NCBI RefSeq assembly: GCF_030272615.1
Contig: NC_081415.1
Coordinates: 105,971,796 to 106,035,795 of the forward strand
Length of the DNA: 64,000 nt
Origin: Cryptomeria japonica
Lineage: Eukaryota; Streptophyta; Pinopsida; Cupressales; Cupressaceae
Reading direction: 5' to 3'
Below the pieces are notes generated by a model. It had not been told where the DNA came from and ran no database searches. It saw only the letters and a program-made list of their open reading frames with translations. This document shows, piece after piece, positions 44,352 to 54,693 of the stretch (position 1 is the stretch's first letter; every line of letters starts with the position of its first letter). The translations under genes were made by a program, and so were the position numbers.

Positions 44352-46267
44352 TGTTGGCATTGTATTGTTATTGATGTCAAGTGGTACGGGATGACCACTG
44401 GTAGTAGAGATGTATGTGCAACACTGCTATGAAGCAATACAGGATGTGATATCTTGGATATCACCTTCTGTTGCAAAACACTAGTAAGATAAGGAATATA
44501 ACCTTAGGAGTCACCAATACACAAGTTAGTGCTTGACTTGTGTGATAAGATAGGGAGATGGTTGAGCGGTTGTTTGTGATGAAGAGGTAGAATGTTACCT
44601 GAATCACATCAACACTAGAGGAGAAGAATGAACAGGTCTGTAAGGTCACAGAATAGTAGGACTCCCACCGGATGAAGATGCAGTCATCATGAGAAGCAAT
44701 GACTAACAATGAATGTGCTCACTAAAGATCACATATGCCTATTTGAAGAGATGTTGTATAAACAGGGAAGTCACATGAGCATATGGAAGATGCAGAAAAC
44801 TTCTAGTATTTAAGTCCACCGGTTATTTAAGTGAGGTGCAGATGCAGAAGACTTCTGAGTTGTGGGAATGAGCATACTTTGGATTTATCTATCTGGAGAC
44901 CAGTTTGAGAGTTCCATCGACAGTTCAAGATGAAGGCAAAGATGATAAGATAATTGGTAGAATGCTTGGGACCGGAAAGGTTGGAAAACCGGTCAAAGTG
45001 AGGAACCAGTAAAGTGGGTTGCCTGGTAACTATCCCTTACTGACTAGTAGTGACAAGTTGGCAGTTCATTGATCTGGAGTCAACATGGCAAACCCATGGT
45101 TGGGTAAGGATGAAATGGAAAACGTGCATGAAGTGGTGGATGAAACATGCATAGGTCGATGAAGTAAGGTCGGAGAGGTAGTTGTGATTGGTCTGACATT
45201 AATGGTGACTGCAAAGATCAAGGTAGAGTTGCAGAGTTGTGCGGCTCGAGATCTAGGATAGATTGGTTGTGCGGATCAAAGTAGGCGAAGGAGATAGCTA
45301 GGATATTTATGGTGATTGTCTGAGCAAAGCCGATAGAATGGTTGTAGGTTGTTGAAGAAAGGAGGCGTGTTCTGGAAAGCACATAAATGGAGAATATGTA
45401 TAGATAGACATCTCTAATTTGTGATCTGATCAGATTTGATTGGATTCGGTGTGTCTCGTGATCAGTGGAGAAAACCCTAAGGCGCCAAGTTTGAATTGGC
45501 TTGTGGTGGGAAGTCTAGGTCATAAATACATGAGCTTGAGAGATAGATGAGGCTACTGAAGAGAAGAATATTGTGCTATTGCGAAGTGTGATACTTCAAA
45601 AAGTAAGAAAGAATGAGCCAAGTGCTCAGTGAGCAAGAGAGGGATAGTGAACCTGGTTGAAGCTTTCAATCGGTTGGAGACAAGAACCGATATCGACCAT
45701 AAAAGTAGAGTGTGAAATTGGTTATGTGCAAAGAGTGAGGTCCAAGTCTAGTAGAGAAGTAGTAAGTGCAGAGCAGGGAGAAGAGTGAGTTGGCAGAAGA
45801 GGAGTATTTCACCAACAGAGTAAGATATATGTTAAGGTTGCAAGATTCACTTGTAACATGATAATAGCATATGTATTTGAAGTGTGAACTGTGAACACTG
45901 AGTTGTATCTCGGTGCAGGGGTTGTAGCTCCTTGGGTTGGTGCCCTAAAGTTAGGCATTGTAGGTCCTTGGTTTGGTGCCCTAAACTGTGTAACCATGTT
46001 TTACTCTCAGGTTGGATTGGAATAGTAGACTCCAGTAACATTGGTCACCGAGATTTTTCCCACATCAGATTTTCCTTATATATATTGGTATTATGTGATG
46101 TTTCCTTGTGTGTGTGTGTGCCTGAGTTGGTTTTCTGTACTAATCGGTAAGTGTGCCCTATGCTTGATTTACCTACCGGTGTCATCCACAAAAGAAAGTC
46201 TAGAAGAAAATATTTGAGAACCATTGATTCACCCCCTCCCCTTCTCAGTGGTACATTATGTCTAACA
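44352..46267 (+). repeat. Element D 5' LTR (1,916 bp)
   Basis: Starts TGTTGGCATTGTATTG and ends ...GTCTAACA. A TATA-like TTGTATAAAC lies near 44754. Two copies of a roughly 38-bp 'ctccttgggttggtgccctaa' type unit lie at about 45915-45990. It lacks about 230 bp near 44786-44800 that the 3' LTR keeps. Confidence 0.92.
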
Positions 46268-46268
46268 A

Positions 46269-46282
46269 TTGGTATCAGAGCA
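46269..46282 (+). promoter_or_regulatory. Primer-binding site of element D
   Basis: The sequence ATTGGTATCAGAGC follows the 5' LTR end at 46267 and is the copia-type initiator-methionine tRNA site. Confidence 0.92.
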
Positions 46283-46340
46283 TAGGTTCTCAGTTAGAAG
46301 AGTGTTCTCCAACTTGGGTAGATTTTGGCCTAAGGATGGA

Positions 46341-48130
46341 ATGGTTTATTTAGTATCAACCCCTGCTCTAGTGTTTGATGGATCAAACTATTCTATTTGG
46401 AGTTGCCGAATGGAAGTCTTCCTATCCTAACTAGGCTTTGATGTTTGGATGGTAGTTGTTTATGGTCTCCCTAGGAATGTATGTCCCCCCACTAGCACTG
46501 AAGAAGAAAGAAGACACCTATGTAATGAAGAAGCCATGAATGCTATACTCAATGGGCTCACCGGTGATTTCTCCTCATAGGTGGATAGATGCAAAACAAA
46601 AAAGAGTCTATGGGATAGACTGAAGATGCTTTATGGAAATGAGCCATGCACTATTGATTTGGATTGTGGAAGCATGAAGAACAACAATGTTGACACATAT
46701 GGAAGTATTGACAACAGATCCATCAGTTGTTGTAGTTTTCAAGAAGATAAAACTCATCTCTTCATGGCACAAGAGACTGAAAGTGATGCACAAACATCAA
46801 AGTATGACAAGGCTGATAGATCCCACCAGCAAGATGTGTTTAGGAGTGATGATGAAGATGAAGGTGAAGTAGATCTTGAATGTGAACTAGTAAGTGCACT
46901 AGATGAGCTACAAAGTGTTAGAAAGGACTTCAAAAATTACAAAGCTCCAGTTCATGATGAATGCAGCGAGTTGAGAATATGACTTGAAGAATCAAATAAA
47001 AATATCTGCATATTGACTTCTTAACTTGAAGAGGCAAAAGGATTGACTAGTGAGTTGAAATCAGTCTTCGATGATAAGGAAAGAAGGTGTGAGGATCTCC
47101 AACTAGAAGTGGAAACAAAGGACAAGCAATGTCAGAAGATGAAGGAAGAGATGGAAAATCTCATAAAAGAACTTGAGAAATGTCAAGATGAACTCAAGCT
47201 AAGAATGAAGAATGATGTTGCATGGAGAACTAATACAGATTTGAAAGGAAAAGGAAAGGTGAGTGAAGATAGTGTTACTGGTAGCATGAATAAGGGAAAA
47301 CCTCCTACCAGTAGAAAACAAAGAAATGATGTTGCCACCAAGTCAAGGCAAGCATGGTAGAAGAAAAGAACAGATGAAAGATTTGTAGAGAATGAACAAC
47401 CCCAAATCCCTTCCCGAAGAAAGAAAAATGCAGATGCCAAATCAGTAAGAACACCTCATGTTTGGCAAAATAAATTTGTAAGCAATAAGGCCCCTCTCTT
47501 TGGTTATTGTTTTGGATGCAGAGGTTATGGCCATAGGGTAGAAGAATGTAAAATGAGGCCTAAGAATAGATACAATGTTCTTTCTAGGCATAATAAATCA
47601 GATGGCTGTAGACTATATGCATATGAGCATAATCCTTCTAGGGGAAGAAGAATGCATATCCCCTTTTTTGATAATGCTAATGTCACATGTCACAACTACA
47701 ATAGACTTGGACATAGAAATTATGATTGCAGGAGAAAAAACTTGGAGTCCTACAACAACCAGCTGAATAGTCATGCTTAGCATGGAAGCAATTACATAGG
47801 ATACAAATAGCAGAGACCTGCACGGAACAAGATGAGTGGTGTTCCTGATCATGCAAGGTATCCAAGGAGATCGACAGATGGCCATAATGACATGATAAGA
47901 AGAAGAAGAGAAAACTGGTACAACAAAAGGTTCCCATGTCATGAGGTTAGCATAGATGATGTGTGTTTCTACAACACTACCTCTTATCTTGGTGCTAAAT
48001 CTTGAAGTGTAAGTGTCTATCAGCAAGAGAAGATGAAACTTGCTCCCCGGGCTGAAAATGGGAAGAAAAGTCAGACTAAATAGGCATGGCAGAAGAACCA
48101 AGAAAAGAGGACCATGAATCGACATTGAAC
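46341..48130 (+). pseudogene. Element D gag, decayed
   Basis: The ATG at 46341 gives 'LVFDGSNYSIWSCRMEVFL', the N-terminal motif of copia gag. Reading continues to 'KKSLWDRLKMLYGNE', with stops near 46428 and 46578. Most of the capsid core after this appears deleted. An acidic region ('RSDDEDEGEVDLECELVSAL') and a coiled coil ('EKCQDELKLRMKNDVAWRTN' at its end) follow, with stops near 46980 and 47023. Zinc knuckles are 'CFGCRGYGHRVEEC' near 47510 and 'CHNYNRLGHRNYDC' near 47690, the second lacking its second Cys. A basic tail continues with stops to about 48130. Confidence 0.82.
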
Positions 48131-48921
48131 ATTTAATGTATAAGTGATATATCCTATAGTTTAAAGGAGATGCAGGACTTAGGGGGAGTCACATAATGAT
48201 CAGATCATTCACCCCTTAGTTGAAAGTGGTCAAGGAGATGAAAAGTTGCTACTGGTAAGAGGAAGAAAATAAGATGGTAGTATGTGTGTAGGAACCACCT
48301 TGACTACACATGGAAGATAGTTTACTGCTACAGGTGAAATGAATAATAGAAGAGGAAAGTGACCCAGTAGAGACAAGAGACAAGTGTCATCAGAAAGGAA
48401 ATAAATAACATATGGTAGCCTAGTAGTGGATCCTGTGTGCATGCATGTTTATGAGTCAACAAGCTGGATATGTGACCTGGATATGTGGTCATGATGGTGG
48501 ATGTTACAGGCACTCAGGTAAGTACCGGTTTAGAATCTGGTAGATGAGAAATGCAGTCCAAAAATATATGGTCTAGGGGGAGTTTAGAGCTATATCCTTA
48601 GATTGATATCAGATCAGACTGAACACGAAAGCAGATCAAATAGATGCTCAAAGAAGGAGAAAGACTGATGTGTGCTATAAAGGGTTGTTTGGAACCTGAG
48701 CTTTCCATCTCAAGTGTTGATGTTTGAGATGATGTTGTGCATAATATTCAAAAGGGAGATGCAGCCAGTATTTAGGGGAGAAAGATTCCTGTCAATGCTC
48801 AGTAGATACAAGGAGAAATATTTTCCTGATAGTTCCCTTTGTAGTTGTTGTCATAGGGGGAGAAAGTTATTGTAGTATATCAGATACTACATGAGTTGAC
48901 ATCAATTCCAAAGGGAGAGAT
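48131..48921 (+). other. Element D 3' non-coding region
   Basis: About 0.8 kb between gag and the 3' LTR without an ORF. Several 'aggggga' purine runs occur (near 48180, 48575, 48855, 48912). The last serves as the polypurine tract. Nothing resembling pol is present. Confidence 0.6.
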
Positions 48922-51096
48922 TATTGGCATTGTATTATCATTGATGTCAACTAGTATGGGATGACCACTGGTAGTAGAGATGTATGTGCAACACTACTAT
49001 GAAGAAATATAGGATGTGATATCTTGGATATCACCTTGTGTTGCAAAACATCGATAAGGTAAGGAAGATAACATCAGGAGTCACCAATACACGAGTCAGT
49101 GCCTGACTTGTGTGATGAGATAGGGAGATGGTTGAGCGGTTGTTTGTGATGAAGAGACAAAATGTTACCTGAATCACATCAACACTGGAGGAGAAGAATG
49201 AATAGGTCAGTAAGGTTGCAAAATAGCAGGACTCCCACCGGATGAAGATACAGTCATCATGAGAAGAAATGACTGACAATGAATGTGCTCACTACAGATC
49301 ACATATGCATGTTTGAAGAGATGTTGTATAAATAGGGAAGTCACTTGAGCATATGGCAGAAAGAAGATGGTGCTGCTCCACCAAGTAAGTGGAGCTTATC
49401 TCCTATTATGCACTGAGTGCACTATAGTTTAGAGAGAGAAGTGTGAAGTGTTTTTCACCTTGACAAACTGGTAGAGAAATGAACAAGATTGATCAGGAAG
49501 AAAGGAAAGACCAAGCAGATGCAATCTAAAGTAAAAAGACGTGATTGAAGATGGAGTCTTGTGAAGGTTGATGACATTGTGTCATCAAGAGTGGTAACCG
49601 GTATGTAAGTCCACCAGTTATATAAGTGAGGTGCAGATGCAGAAGACTTCCCAGTTGTGGTAATGAGCTTACTTTGGATTTACCTATCTGGAGACCAGTT
49701 TGAGAGTTCCATCGATAGTTCAAGATGAAGCTAGAGATGATAGGATAGCCGGTAGACTTCTTGAGACCAAAAAGGTTGGCAAACCAGCTGAAGTGAGGAA
49801 CAGGTAAACTGAGTTGGTCGGTAACCGTCCCTTGACTAACTGGTAGTGACAAGCTGGTAGTTCATTGACCTAGCGTCCACATGGAAAACTAGTGGTTGGA
49901 TAAGGATGAAATGGCAAATGTGCATGAAGTGGCGGATGAAACATGCACAGGTCGGTGAAGTAAGGTCGGTGAGGTAGTTGTGATTGGTCCTACATTAATG
50001 GTGACTGCAAAGATTGAGGTAGAGTTGCAGAGTTGTGTGGCTTGAGATCAAGGACAAATTGATTGTGTAGATCAAAGTAGGCAAAGGAGATAGTTGGGCT
50101 ATTTATGGCGATTGTCTGAACAAAGCCGATAGAATGGTTGCAAGTTGGTGAAGAAAGGAGGCATGTTCTGGAAAGCACGTAAATGGAGGATATGTATAGA
50201 TAGACATCTATAATTTGTGATCTGATTAGATTTGATTGGTTTCGGTGTGTCTCGTGATCAATGGAGAAAACCCTAAGGCACCAAGTTTGAATTGGCTTAT
50301 GGCAGGAAGTCTAGGTCATAAATACATGAGCTTGAGAGATAGATGAGGCTGCTAAAGAGAAGAATATTGTGCTATTGTGGAGTGTGATACTTTGGAAAGT
50401 AAGAGAAAATGAGCCAAGTGCTTAATGAGCAAGAGAGGGATAGTGAACCTGGTTGAAGCTTTCAATTGGTTGGAGACAAGAATCAGTAGCGACCATACCA
50501 GTAGAGTGTGAAACCGGTGATGTGCAAAGAGTGAGGTCCAAGTCTAGTAGAGAAGCAGCAGGTGCAGAGTAGGGAGAAGAGTGAGTCGATAGAAGAGGAG
50601 TATTTCACCGACAGAGTAAGATATATGTCAAGGTTGCAAGATTCACTTATAACATGATAATAACTTATGTATTTGAAGTCTGAATTGTGAACACTGAGTT
50701 GTAGCTCGGTGCAGGGGTTGTAGCTCCTTGGGTTGGTGCCCTAAAGTCAGGGGTTGTAGCTCCTTAGATTGGTTCCCTAAAGTTAGAGGTTATAGCTCCT
50801 TGGGCTGGTGCCCTAAACTATGTAACCATGTTTTATTGTGAGGTTGGATTGGAGCAGTAGACTCTAGCGACATTGCTCACCAAGGTTTTTCCCACATCGA
50901 TTTTTCCTCATATATACTGGTGTTATGTGATGTTTCCTTGTGTGTGTTCTTGAGTTAGTTTTATGTACTAACTGGTAAGTCTTCCCTATGCTTGATTTAC
51001 CTATCAGTGTCATCCATAGAAGAAATTCTAGAAGAAATGATTTGAGAACCACTGGTTCACCCTCTCCCCCTCTCAATGGTACATTGTGTCTAATAG
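48922..51096 (+). repeat. Element D 3' LTR (2,175 bp)
   Basis: Starts TATTGGCATTG (second base changed from TG), after the purine run AAAGGGAGAGA at 48910-48920. TATAAATAG lies at 49327-49335. The 38-bp unit is present three times at about 50712-50820, against two in the 5' LTR. Segment 49360-49600 is absent from the 5' LTR. Confidence 0.92.
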
Positions 51097-51101
51097 CCTT
51101 A

Positions 51102-52128
51102 AGCAGGCCTCTAGAGCTTGGTACACCAAGATGGATTCCTTCCTTCTCTCAGTAGGGTTCAACAAGTGTCATTCTGATCCAAATGTCTACATTTTGCGAT
51201 AGGATGACTCACACTTGATACTTGTGCTCAATGTTGATGATTTGATCATCACATGGATCACCTCATTCATCCTTAGCATTGTCAAATCTGCTTTGCATGA
51301 CATATTTTCTATGACTGACTTGGGTCTTTTGCACTACTTTCTCAAGATAGAGATTTCAGAGTCACCTTCCGGGATTACACTTTTGCAGCCCAAGTATGCT
51401 CTTGATCTACTTGCACGCTTTGATATGGTTGATTGTAAGCCTGCACTGAGTCCCTTTCTTTCAGTATTCAAGCCTACGACTAAGTGCTCTTCTCCACCAG
51501 TTGATGCCACATTGTATCGTTAGCTTGTGGGTAGTCTCATCTACTTGACTCACACATGCCCTAGCATTTCATTTGCAATTGGAATGGTTTCTCGCTTTAT
51601 GCAGGAACCCCATGTGCTTCATTGGAAATCCACCAAATGCATCCTACACTACATCCAGGGTACACATCATTATGGGATTCACTATATAGCAGGCACAGGA
51701 CTTTATTTAGTTCGATACATAGACACTGATTAGGCTGGCGATCTTGATGATCGTAAGTCTACTTCCGGTTACAACTTTCACCTTGGTTTGAGCCCCATTT
51801 GTTGGCAGAGCAAGAAGCAACATTCTATTTGTCTCTCTTGGACTGAGGCTGAGTATCGAGGGGCTGTTAACGTAGCGACAGAGAATATTTGGCTTCAATA
51901 TATTCTCACAAAATTTTGGTTCTCCACTCCACGACCAACAGTTCTGTATTGTGACAATTAGAGTGTTATTGCAATCTCGAAGAACCCGGTCCAGCGTCAA
52001 TAGACCAAACACATTGTGATTCATATGCACTACATTCAGGAGTTGATTCAGGAGCAGGTCATTAATTTGCAGTATTATCCTACAACAAAGCAGATTGTAG
52101 ATATATTCACCAAACCCTTCATTGAGAG
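51102..52128 (+). pseudogene. Copia A second half of reverse transcriptase and RNase H
   Basis: Immediately after D the plus strand reads 'KQASRAWYTKMDSFLL'. The RT catalytic box follows as 'LNVDDLIIT' (Asn in place of the usual Tyr), then 'MTDLGLLHYFLKIEI'. The RNase H part has 'GSLIYLTHTCPSISFAIG', 'TSGYNFHLGLSPICWQSKKQ', 'SWTEAEYRGAV' and 'IFTKPFIES'. Stops occur at about 51523, 51733 and 51959. The sequence ends at F without stop, 3' UTR or LTR. Confidence 0.88.
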
Positions 52129-53336
52129 TGTAAAGCAGAAAATCACGATCGAACCCTAAGTGTTCCCCCCACCACTCCAAGGAGAGAGAAAGAAGGTCAC
52201 TAGGGTTGATGGTTTTCACTTAGGAGAGACTTTACATTCAAAAGAGGGGTTGAAACCCACAAGATCTAATCCCACACAATGCAAGATTGGATTCTAAATG
52301 AGTTTCAAGGGTTAAGACAGCAAGGCTACCCTCTTTTGTAAAGAATGTAGATAGAAGGATTGAGCTAGGAATGCATGTAAAGTGAGAAAGATTCACTTAT
52401 AAATAGAGATAGGAATATAGGATGAAGCTGCGGACCTGGAATTAGCAGTAAAATGTCGAGACGATGCTGTTCTGCAAATTTCAGTGAAAGTTGACGGGAC
52501 GATGGCGCCCAGCGTGCACACGGTCCTCCGAAAAATCTGCGAAATGAAGGGGGATCTGTTCGTCTCTACACAAGGATTCCAGATCTTCAATTACAGCCGC
52601 ATACCTGCAACCTACACACAGAAAAGAGAGGACGATTGGGGGGTTAGGGATTAGGGGTTTGCCCTTAGGTCAAACCCCAGTTTTGGAATTAACCAAGAAA
52701 TGAGAATGCTGTAAATGTAAATGATTGTAATGTAAACAAGTACTAATACCTTGTTGTAAGAATGTTTGTATTCTTACATGCGAAGGTGTAAATGTTGTTG
52801 TATGTTGTATGTTGTATGTGGTATGTGATCTCCTCTTCAATGGTTGAATCCTTGTCTTGAATGCAACACTTAGCCTTTAATGGAGACTTAGAATGATCAA
52901 TTGCTTGAAGGAATGCTTGAATGCTTGAATGCTTGAATGTTTGCCTAGCACTTCTGCCTCTTGTACACATATGTCCTTCCTCTTCTAAAATGGGAGAGGA
53001 AATGTAGTTTATATACTTGCCAATTAGGGTTGAAAGACTAATTTTTCCGACCTTGGGCCGACATAGCAACCTTATTTTCCAATTTGCAAACTTAAAGACC
53101 CGAAGCCCCATAAGAGATCGGGCCCAAAATAGGGCCAGGGACCAGGGCGCTGGGTGCCATGGTCCCACCTCCAGGGACAACAGGGTGCAAGGAGGAAAAG
53201 GCCAGGGTGCTGAAAAATGCAGTTTTTGATGTCATGAACAAGTTTCGGGGTGTACATTTAGGTTCAGTGTTGTGTCGCCATCATGAAGACCCAAATGCAG
53301 TTGAAATTGCAAGTGTCACAATTTTAGGATGCTACA
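52129..53336 (-). repeat. Element F 3' LTR (1,208 bp)
   Basis: On the minus strand it starts TGTAGCATCCTAAAATTG at 53336 and ends ...GCTTTACA at 52129. It matches the plus-strand LTR of G (61663-62923) in reverse orientation. A TATA-like minus-strand TATATAAA lies at 53009-53016. A run of 'gaatgctt' units lies near 52910-52945. Confidence 0.88.
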
Positions 53337-53948
53337 TTTAGCCCCCACTTTAGCGAGTGTATAAGCGGATGCCCATACTTCTGGTAAAGTACAAGGAAAC
53401 AATATTGAAAGACTTTCACCACGTCAAGGAGGCAAGACACACCAAGCCCCCAGTGGACTAAGGATCTTACGACTTCGATTGACAAAGTAAAAGTGAAGAT
53501 CACGAGGGAGAACCATGACTGTCAGTAGTAAGGTTCCCTCACTATGAGTCATGCAAGAGAAATACCAAAAATTTTCAAGGCAAAGCTAAGTTCGCCAAGA
53601 AATTTTCAAGTATCCTGAAGGGATAGACAGGGGTATGCCCCCCTACGTTAAAGTGATTGCACACGCCTCAACGGGGGTGATTGCTTTAAGGTAGTGATAC
53701 ACATAAGAAATGAGAAGGGAAAGGAGCACGTTATCACAAAGATTTAGCCCCCAAGTGTGAGATAAACCCAAGGATAATAGACACAAAACACGAATCACAA
53801 GGTGACTTCGCTTTCCTCAGGGTCAGTATGCTGTATGATAATTCATGTATATCATATGTATGTATGCATAATTGTTCTTCATTCCCCAATCAAGGAAGGT
53901 CGCCTAGAAGAAGGGAACACATGTGTCTTTTGGGTCAACATGAGAGAG
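53337..53948 (-). other. Element F polypurine tract and 3' non-coding region
   Basis: The minus strand reads AAAGTGGGGGCTAAA immediately before the 3' LTR. The rest of the stretch has short open frames only. A few 'agtgggggct' or 'ttgggggct' phrases recur near 53445 and 53745. No RT, RNase H or integrase sequence was recognised. Confidence 0.7.
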
Positions 53949-53953
53949 ACCAA

Positions 53954-54693
53954 TGAAAGGAAATTCGCAGCCAACTTTATGACAATTTCCACATAACCCA
54001 AATTCAGATTTTAACCAAATCAACACATAAGATCCACATGCAAAGAATAGACAACATACTCACAAAATGTGACACAAGATATACCCTGGGAAAACCCTCA
54101 TGAGGGAAAAACCCAGCCTCCAAAAGCATCATCCACCATGTATTATCAGCAATGCGTCCATTACAATACAACTATGGAAAGCCTTCAAAACCCAGCCATA
54201 ACCAAGCACTCCATGTGATCAAGCATGAATCCACACATCCCATGCCATGCTTCCTTCTTCACAAATGCTAACCTGGCTTCCTATGCCAAACAACTACCCT
54301 TGTGGTGCTTTTATAGAAACAAGCAACCACAAAACCACTAAGTGGTATTACATCAAAACCATGTGCCCAAAACCATGTGACAATAAAATAATATTTTCCT
54401 TACCAACCTTTTAATGTTTTCCTTAACTACCCATGACCCGCATTTAATATTGGGTACTTTATCACAATTACATTCCCCAATATAAAATAACAATACCAAT
54501 GTGTCAATACAACTCATCAAGTGGTTACAAGAATATCCAAAAGGATCTCTACATGTTGCATGTCCATCTAGGTGCTCCTAGGTGCAACAATACAATGATA
54601 TTACAATTTAATTCTTTGTCCACCTCACACAATAATAAAATAATGCAATAATAAACCATTATTATGCAAGGTGTACAACACCATTTCCCAACA
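53954..54693 (-). repeat. Element H 3' LTR (740 bp)
   Basis: Minus-strand start TGTTGGGAAATGG at 54693, end ...TTTCCTTTCA at 53954. A TATA box (minus-strand TATAAAAG) lies at 54308-54315. Seen differences from the other LTR include position 54429 (CCCGC against CCCAC) and 54559 (GCATG against GCACG). Confidence 0.95.

Larger units (their letters stand above)
44352..51096 (+). mobile_element. Element D: gag-only LTR retrotransposon inserted in the RT of A
   Basis: A 6.7-kb plus-strand element with a perfect 5-bp target duplication gcctt (44347-44351 and 51097-51101). LTRs are 44352-46267 and 48922-51096. The internal 2.65 kb encodes only a decayed copia-type gag. No protease, RT or integrase motif was found. 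The LTR end near 51096 reads TCTAATA, where the 5' LTR has TCTAACA, a terminal mutation. The initiator-Met primer site and TGTTGGCATTG start link it to B and C. Confidence 0.93.
24726..52128 (+). mobile_element. Copia element A (host of the nest), 3' end not in window
   Basis: A Ty1/copia element with gag, protease, integrase, RT and RNase H in the copia order, spread over three blocks: 24726-28905, 43543-44351 and 51102-52128. The gaps are exactly elements B and D with their 5-bp target duplications. After removal of these, about 6 kb remains. The right end stops mid-way ('ttcattgagag'), where gypsy element F begins, so the 3' LTR is displaced beyond the window or lost. All coding blocks after the inversion read in one frame on the plus strand up to 28905. 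Confidence 0.9.
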
